From Acidobacteriota bacterium (GTDB lineage: Bacteria > Acidobacteriota > Terriglobia > Acidiferrales > UBA7541): a DNA stretch of 56,404 nt. The notes beneath the pieces were generated by a model. It saw only the letters and a list, made by a program, of their open reading frames with translations. It was not told where the DNA came from and did no database searches. The stretch is from the NCBI GenBank assembly GCA_013286465.1, contig JABDFR010000013.1:1-56404 (forward strand). Reading direction: 5' to 3'. Shown in pieces: positions 52,190 to 56,404 of this stretch. Each line of letters starts with the position of its first letter. The first letter of the stretch is position 1. The position numbers and the translations under genes were made by a program.

Positions 52190-52272
52190 GGCAGCCCCCG
52201 CATTTATGCGGGGGAGGAGCGCTTCAGCGCTCCGAAAAAGACCGCTCTTACTGATGCGCTTTAGCGCTGGGC
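52190..52272 (+). repeat. Composite hairpin repeat, copy 2
   Basis: CCCCGCATTTATGCGGGG, then GGAGCGCTTCAGCGCTCC with GAAAAAG, then GCGCTTTAGCGC. The second and third stems are identical to copy 1. The first keeps pairing with different bases, which suggests that structure is conserved. Confidence 0.75.
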
Positions 52273-52381
52273 ACCGGTAAGCCACGAATCACGACCCGCC
52301 CCTATGCAACTCGCTGCTTCCGGTTCCACTTAATCCTGGCAGGTACTCTACTCTGCTGGCCGAACCATCCGCGAGAAGACT

Positions 52382-52945
52382 TCATTTCAAAACTTTAAGC
52401 CGAATCTCAACCTTCCAAATATGCCCCGTAAGCGGATCGGTGGCCGTACTCGCCTCCTGAGTTTCCCCATCGCGCAGAAGCACGTCGAAAGAAAGCCGAA
52501 GCGAATTGATTCGCGGATTTTCCGGGCTTTCCGCCGGAATGCCTTTTGCTTTAATGTTCTCCGCGTTCGTCGTCGAGACCGAGGACCGATCCAGCGATGT
52601 CTCGATTCGAAAACGACCTCCACTCCATGCAGAGACCTGACAGTCGTAGCTCGTTCCGATATCAACGTAGGTAAAGCTTCCTTTCTCGGTCAGCACCGGG
52701 ATGCGCGTCCCGACGCGAGCGCTTCCTCTCGACGTGTGATGTCCGGAGCCTATCATCGTGGCGACGGAAACTTCGTAAGGCAGGCTGGCGACTTCATGAT
52801 TTCCATCGAACTCGTGAAGGATGAGCGTGATTTTTAGCGATGTTAATTCTTCTGTCTCAGGCTCGGGGCTCTCCTGGCTCCGGACCGCCGCTGAGAGCAA
52901 GAGCAATGCTCCGGCCATCACTACAATTTTGTTCCACAATTTCAT
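52382..52945 (-). CDS. Secreted protein of unknown function (187 aa)
   Basis: The signal peptide is KIVVMAGALLLLSAAVRSQE (residues about 5-24), and GGGAG lies 8 bases before the ATG. The mature part is beta-rich (LTSLKITLILHEFDGNHEVA, then GTRIPVLTEKGSFTYVDIGT) with no recognisable active site. The segment RIETSLDRSSV and the ending HIWKVEIRLKVLK suggest a sandwich fold. It lies 71 bases after the anti-sigma gene on the same strand, so it may be part of the regulon or operon of that sigma factor. Function unknown. Confidence 0.75.
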   Translation of the reverse strand: MKLWNKIVVMAGALLLLSAAVRSQESPEPETEELTSLKITLILHEFDGNHEVASLPYEVSVATMIGSGHHTSRGSARVGTRIPVLTEKGSFTYVDIGTSYDCQVSAWSGGRFRIETSLDRSSVSTTNAENIKAKGIPAESPENPRINSLRLSFDVLLRDGETQEASTATDPLTGHIWKVEIRLKVLK

Positions 52946-53016
52946 CGCGTTCTCCCGTCGTCACTAATTTCCGATTTAACCGCGCACGTTAGAGACTCCA
53001 CTGTGGCCATTTGGGT

Positions 53017-53736
53017 TCAGCGCTCCGTCGCGTCGCCGTCCATCTCGGGATTCGCGATTGGTTTTATTTCAAGCGGCGGAATTTCGAGCGGCTTCGCGGC
53101 GATGGGTTCGTCCGGTTCTCGCTGAGAATCAAGAAGCGCGGCCGTATTCACGCGGCCCGCCGCGATGGACCGCGTGAGCCGAACTACGGCGTACAGTTCG
53201 CGGCGATCGATACGAATTTCGCGTGCAGCCCATGGCCGGCTCGCGATGACTGCATGGAGCGCGGGCCGCTCCGCTGAACTCAACGCCGCAGCCGTGCTCT
53301 CTCGCGCCGGCACCGGCGAACTTGCGGCTGACCGCGGTTGCGGAGAGCGTTCTTCCGCCGGCGGCGCATACGAGACCGGATTCGAATCGCGCGGATGCAG
53401 CGTGCCGGCACGCTGATAGTGGAGCAGCGCCAGCACCACAGCGAGCGCCGCAACGCCGGCGAGAGCCGGCAACCATCGTCTACTCGGCCGGAGGAGCGGG
53501 CGCGGCTCGTCAGCAATACCTCGGCGCACGCGAGCATTGAAATCGGCCGAAGGGCCCGCTTCGAATTGCGTTTGCAAATGCCGTTCGAGCGCACCCAGAA
53601 ACTCGCGGCGCCGCGCGAGCTCAAGTCGGCAGCCTTCGCAGATTTCCAGATGCAGACGAAAAGCCTGCACCTCCGCGCCAGATTGTAGGCCGAGCGCAGC
53701 CGCGCTCAACGCTTCTTGGTATTGCCGGCAGTCCAT
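53017..53736 (-). CDS. Anti-sigma factor with zinc-finger-like N-terminus
   Basis: The N-terminal MDCRQYQEALSAAALG and RLHLEICEGCRLELARR (His-x3-Cys-x2-Cys) are the zf-HC2/ZAS signature of anti-ECF-sigma factors. A transmembrane helix (LPALAGVAALAVVLALLHY, about residues 88-107) follows, then a Pro/Ser/Ala-rich, probably periplasmic tail of about 130 residues. It starts 31 bases inside the sigma gene, which indicates translational coupling. It should hold the sigma factor at the membrane until a signal releases it. Confidence 0.87.
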   Translation of the reverse strand: MDCRQYQEALSAAALGLQSGAEVQAFRLHLEICEGCRLELARRREFLGALERHLQTQFEAGPSADFNARVRRGIADEPRPLLRPSRRWLPALAGVAALAVVLALLHYQRAGTLHPRDSNPVSYAPPAEERSPQPRSAASSPVPARESTAAALSSAERPALHAVIASRPWAAREIRIDRRELYAVVRLTRSIAAGRVNTAALLDSQREPDEPIAAKPLEIPPLEIKPIANPEMDGDATER

Positions 53737-54284
53737 TGCAGTTTCTCCGCCATCTGCTTGCGGGCCAAAAAAAGACGCGACTTCACCGTACCCTCAGGAA
53801 TCTCGAGCAGCACAGCCACTTCGCGCGCCTCATGCCCTTCAATCGCCGCAAGGATCATCACCAGTCGCAATTTTTCCGGCAACGCGTCCAGCGCCGCATT
53901 CACCCGGCACTCGAATTCGCGCGACGCGGCGATATCTTCGGCCGTAGCCGCTGCCGCGTCTGCCTCGATCGCAAACGCCGCCGCAGCATCCTCATAACGC
54001 TCCCGTCGTCCCCGCGCCCGAATGCGATCCAGCGCCAGCCTCCACGCCGTCCGCACCAACCAAGCTCGAAATCTCTCCCGCTCGCGCAACCGGTGAAAAT
54101 TTCGGTAAGCCCGCACCAGCGCATCCTGCGCCACATCTTCCGCCTCAGCACGATTCCGCAAAACCCCAAGCGCCACGCGAAACGCCAACGCCGGACAATC
54201 CGCCAGCCGCTCCTCAAACTCCCGAGCCAGCCCCGCGTCCCGGCTCACAAACGATCCTGCCACGCTTCCCGCAAACGCATCCAT
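53706..54284 (-). CDS. ECF-family RNA polymerase sigma factor
   Basis: Region 2 reads LRNRAEAEDVAQDALVRAYR, then NFHRLRERERFRAWLVRTAW. Region 4 reads IEGHEAREVAVLLEIPEGTV and KSRLFLARKQMAEKL, with the typical helix-turn-helix. The chosen ATG (MDAFAGS) gives 192 residues, the usual ECF size; frame continuing upstream shows no sigma homology. The gene overlaps its anti-sigma partner, and the secreted 187-residue protein follows. Target promoters were not identified in the window. Confidence 0.9.
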   Translation of the reverse strand: MDAFAGSVAGSFVSRDAGLAREFEERLADCPALAFRVALGVLRNRAEAEDVAQDALVRAYRNFHRLRERERFRAWLVRTAWRLALDRIRARGRRERYEDAAAAFAIEADAAAATAEDIAASREFECRVNAALDALPEKLRLVMILAAIEGHEAREVAVLLEIPEGTVKSRLFLARKQMAEKLQWTAGNTKKR

Positions 54285-54865
54285 AGCCGTCCCAATCCGC
54301 AAGACGCCGCTCGATGCCTTCGAGTTCACCGAAGCTAAGATGCGTATCGGAGGAAGCAGAGCCGTGAAGTCCGGCCAAGCGCACGAAAAAATAATCGCGA
54401 CGAAGCGCGGCCCAGCATTTCCGCGTTCGGTACCATTTGACAAGTCTCTCACTCGCGCTAGACTCCCACAGGAAACGCTGATGAAGCCATCGCGCAAACA
54501 GACCGCTCGCCACATCGGTAAAACCACCGCCGTCGTCCCACATAACCGTCACCAATCTTCCAGTGCCGACCTCAAAACTAATCCATCAAGGTCGCCAGTC
54601 GATTTTTATAACTCCTTTCGTATCAATGAGATAATTTTCCGTCTAATCGCGACACCAAAACGATTAGAAATCGCTGTAACCCATTGAAAACAAAGCCTCG
54701 AGGCCATTTTCTAATCGCTACAAAAACGGCACTTTGCAAATCACGGTCAGCAACTCCAGAAAGTGCCCAAGAATTCCATTTCGGAGCCTCCAGCCCAACG
54801 GTCACAGCCTGGCCCTGGCACCACCCAAAATCGGCGCAAGCCCAGTTTCAGGCTACAATGAAACC
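54285..54865. other. AT-rich divergent intergenic region
   Basis: Lies between the sigma factor and the MoaD-MoaE fusion, which are divergently transcribed. It is notably AT-rich around 54595-54730 and contains three TCTAATCG boxes (listed separately). No gene is convincing in it. Confidence 0.55.
54642..54717. promoter_or_regulatory. Three alternating TCTAATCG boxes
   Basis: TCTAATCG at 54642, its complement CGATTAGA at 54661 and TCTAATCG again at 54710 form nested inverted repeats about 150 bases before the fusion gene. They may be operator half-sites. Confidence 0.4.
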
Positions 54866-55588
54866 GTGCGCGTCCGCGTCCTCTTCTTCGGCCAACTCCG
54901 CGAAATCACCGGCTTCGCAGAAGATTACGCCGAGCTCTCCGACGGCGCCCGCATCGAAGATCTTTACGAGCGTTACGGACGCCGCTTTCCCCGCCTCCTC
55001 GAATTCCGCGCCAGCGTCGCCGCTTCGATCAATCAGGAATATTCGAATTTTCGCGCGCACCTCGCCACCGATGATGAGGTTGCCTTTCTGCCGCCCGTGA
55101 GCGGAGGGCAACAACCGGCGGCGCGCACGGCAGATCTTTTCGCGATTACTCGTGAGCCGATTCCCATCGATGAAATTTCGCGCAGCTTGCGCGCCCCCGA
55201 AGATGGCGCACTGGTAGTCTTCGACGGATTCGCCCGCAATAATTTTCGCGGCCGCCAGACTCTATATCTCGAGTACGAAGCCTACGAAAAAATGGCGCTA
55301 ACGAAAATCCGCGAGATCGGCGCGCAGCTCCGCGAGAAATTCGCAATCCATCGCATAGCCATCGTCCACCGGCTAGGGCGCGTGGAAATCGGCGAGACTT
55401 CGATCCTCATCGCAGTAAGCTCGCCGCACCGCGCCGCCGCCTTCGACGCCTGCCGCTACGCCATCGACACTCTGAAACGCACCGTACCCATCTGGAAAAA
55501 GGAATTCTTCGCCGATGGCGCCATTTGGGCCGATGGCGAAGTTCCTCCCCCGACAGCCAATTCCGCCCAGGGTGAATCTATCTCTTAG
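54866..55588 (+). CDS. MoaD-MoaE fusion (molybdopterin synthase)
   Basis: Residues 1-81 are MoaD, a ubiquitin-like small subunit (VRVRVLFFGQLREITG, then AFLPPVSGG with the Gly-Gly at 80-81 that becomes a thiocarboxylate). Residues of about 88-240 are MoaE, the large subunit (FDGFARNNFRGR, HRLGRVEIGETSILIAVSSP, then VPIWKKEFF with the active lysine). The two halves are in one frame with a short QQPAARTADL linker. The MoaD C-terminus must be free to accept sulfur, so cleavage after Gly81 is expected, as described for MoaX of Mycobacterium. The GTG is chosen because the MoaD strand begins there. No other moa genes are in the window. Confidence 0.88.
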   Translation: MRVRVLFFGQLREITGFAEDYAELSDGARIEDLYERYGRRFPRLLEFRASVAASINQEYSNFRAHLATDDEVAFLPPVSGGQQPAARTADLFAITREPIPIDEISRSLRAPEDGALVVFDGFARNNFRGRQTLYLEYEAYEKMALTKIREIGAQLREKFAIHRIAIVHRLGRVEIGETSILIAVSSPHRAAAFDACRYAIDTLKRTVPIWKKEFFADGAIWADGEVPPPTANSAQGESIS

Positions 55589-56404
55589 ATGAATCTAAAA
55601 CAGAACCCAGCCGCGAAGTCGCTCGCGAAGGCCGTACCCTGCATAGCCCTGTTGAGCATTGCAACTCTAGCGTTCCGCGCACCAGCCGCCGCGCAATCCA
55701 CTTCCAACCCACAGAAAAATTCCGGCGCGATCCGCGTCCAAACGAATCTCGTGAATGTGCTCACGACGGTCCAGGATGCCGACGGCCATCCGGTCCTCGA
55801 TCTACCCAAAGAAAGCTTCCAAATTCTCGAAGAGGGCGTCCCACAGGAAGTCACGCGCTTCGAAGCCGAAACAAGCCAACCGCTCGATCTGGCTCTGATG
55901 ATGGATACCAGCCTCAGCACCACCAAGGAACTAAAATTCGAAACCGAAACCGCCGCGCATTTCATTCATCAAGTGGTGCGCCCCACCGATCGTCTCGCGG
56001 TTTTCGAATTCTCCGACGAAGTCACCCAGCTCTCCACTTTTTCCTCCGACATAAATTACCTGCAGTCCGCCGCGCGCCGCATGACCGCCGGATCAGGCAC
56101 CGTTCTCTACGATTCGCTGGTCCTCGGCTCCCACGCGCTCGACCGGCTCACGCGAGATCGTCGCCGCGTAATCGTCCTCGTCACCGATGCAGGCGAAACC
56201 ACCAGCTCCTCCAAATTCGACGAAGCCCGTCGCGCCGCCATAGCTTCCGGCGCCATGCTCTATTCCATCGTCGTCCGCCCGATCCCCAATGAAAGCGGGC
56301 GCAACACGGCCGGCGAACACGCGCTGATCACCATCACCGATTCCACCGGCGGCGCGCTTTTTTATCTCGATACTTTCGATCAGCTGCAAGCGTTGTTCGA
56401 CCGC
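55589..56404 (+). CDS. VWFA-related Acidobacterial secreted protein (partial)
   Basis: The gene runs off the right end after 272 codons. It has a signal peptide (about residues 10-36, ending PAAAQ), then the TIGR03436-type opening IRVQTNLVNVLTTVQDADGH and LPKESFQILEEGVPQEVTRF, and a von Willebrand A domain. A MIDAS-like DTSLS occurs in ALMMDTSLSTTKELKFE, with TGSG-type GSGTVLYD and VTDAGETTSS downstream. It is probably a periplasmic or surface adhesion protein. The ATG starts at the base after the stop of the MoaD-MoaE gene, so the two may be cotranscribed. Confidence 0.85.
   Translation, partial: MNLKQNPAAKSLAKAVPCIALLSIATLAFRAPAAAQSTSNPQKNSGAIRVQTNLVNVLTTVQDADGHPVLDLPKESFQILEEGVPQEVTRFEAETSQPLDLALMMDTSLSTTKELKFETETAAHFIHQVVRPTDRLAVFEFSDEVTQLSTFSSDINYLQSAARRMTAGSGTVLYDSLVLGSHALDRLTRDRRRVIVLVTDAGETTSSSKFDEARRAAIASGAMLYSIVVRPIPNESGRNTAGEHALITITDSTGGALFYLDTFDQLQALFDR

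Larger units (their letters stand above)
51745..52381. other. Intergenic region dense with repeats
   Basis: Over 600 bases contain two copies of the 110-base composite repeat, one AT palindrome and one composite hairpin repeat. No gene is supported on either strand. Confidence 0.65.

Noticed and set aside
54340-54687. Plus-strand 115-codon frame before the MoaD-MoaE gene
   Set aside because: No homology, no convincing Shine-Dalgarno and basic low-complexity composition.

Overview
The window looks like a high-GC acidobacterial (Terriglobia-like) chromosome. The grounds are inference from gene content: a TonB-dependent receptor with an N-terminal carboxypeptidase-regulatory-like domain, a VWFA-related secreted protein, a CadC-like winged-helix/TPR regulator, a CHASE2-SpoIIE phosphatase, and intergenic spaces packed with short palindromic repeats. 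There is no rRNA, CRISPR array, integrase or intact transposase. The left edge is noncoding, and the right edge cuts a VWFA-domain gene.

Layout. 0.4-6.0 kb (+): a TPR/GAF/degenerate-GGDEF protein, a coupled 3-hydroxyacyl-CoA dehydrogenase/enoyl-CoA hydratase pair, then ribH-nusB. 6.2-13.0 kb (-): coaD, an aspartate aminotransferase, manA-manC, a phosphohexomutase (together a GDP-mannose supply route) and a PhzF-family protein. 13.2-14.2 kb (+): a secreted thioredoxin with an NTF2-like N-terminal half. 14.5-20.8 kb (+): a complete ISC iron-sulfur operon iscR-iscS-iscU-iscA-hscB-hscA-fdx-iscX, with a near-consensus promoter and an IscR-like operator; then a DinB/YfiT-type protein and tRNA-Glu(TTC).

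21.7-29 kb, just after the tRNA, holds a ScyD/ScyE-like secreted protein, a large TonB-dependent receptor and a CadC-like regulator. Its base and codon composition differs from its surroundings, so it may be a transferred block. 29.1-31.4 kb: a secreted BNR-repeat protein and the remnant of an AraC-type regulator. 31.5-35.2 kb: a CHASE2/SpoIIE phosphatase overlapping a secreted DUF928-like TPR protein, and divergently a Bax-inhibitor-1/YccA membrane protein. 35.5-41.0 kb (+): four pseudopilin genes (GspH/FimT, PilV, PilW and a giant PilX) closed by a strong terminator-like hairpin. 41.2-45.7 kb (-): an Ig-repeat lipoprotein, a secreted 216-residue protein and a matrixin-type metalloprotease. 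46.4-51.7 kb: a small hypothetical protein, an SPFH/prohibitin protein, an M28 peptidase and a TIGR01777 epimerase. 52.4-54.3 kb (-): an ECF sigma factor, its anti-sigma factor and a secreted protein. 54.9 kb to the end (+): a MoaD-MoaE fusion and the truncated VWFA protein.

The most striking non-gene signal is intergenic. More than 20 short palindromes begin with GTAG or GTAC and fall into three families with REP-element architecture. They sit with a perfect AT palindrome (AAATTTCAAATTTGAAATTT and variants), TTCGCC-like low-complexity tracts and longer composite repeats. They occupy many gaps, including three inside the isc operon, and no RAYT transposase gene is visible.
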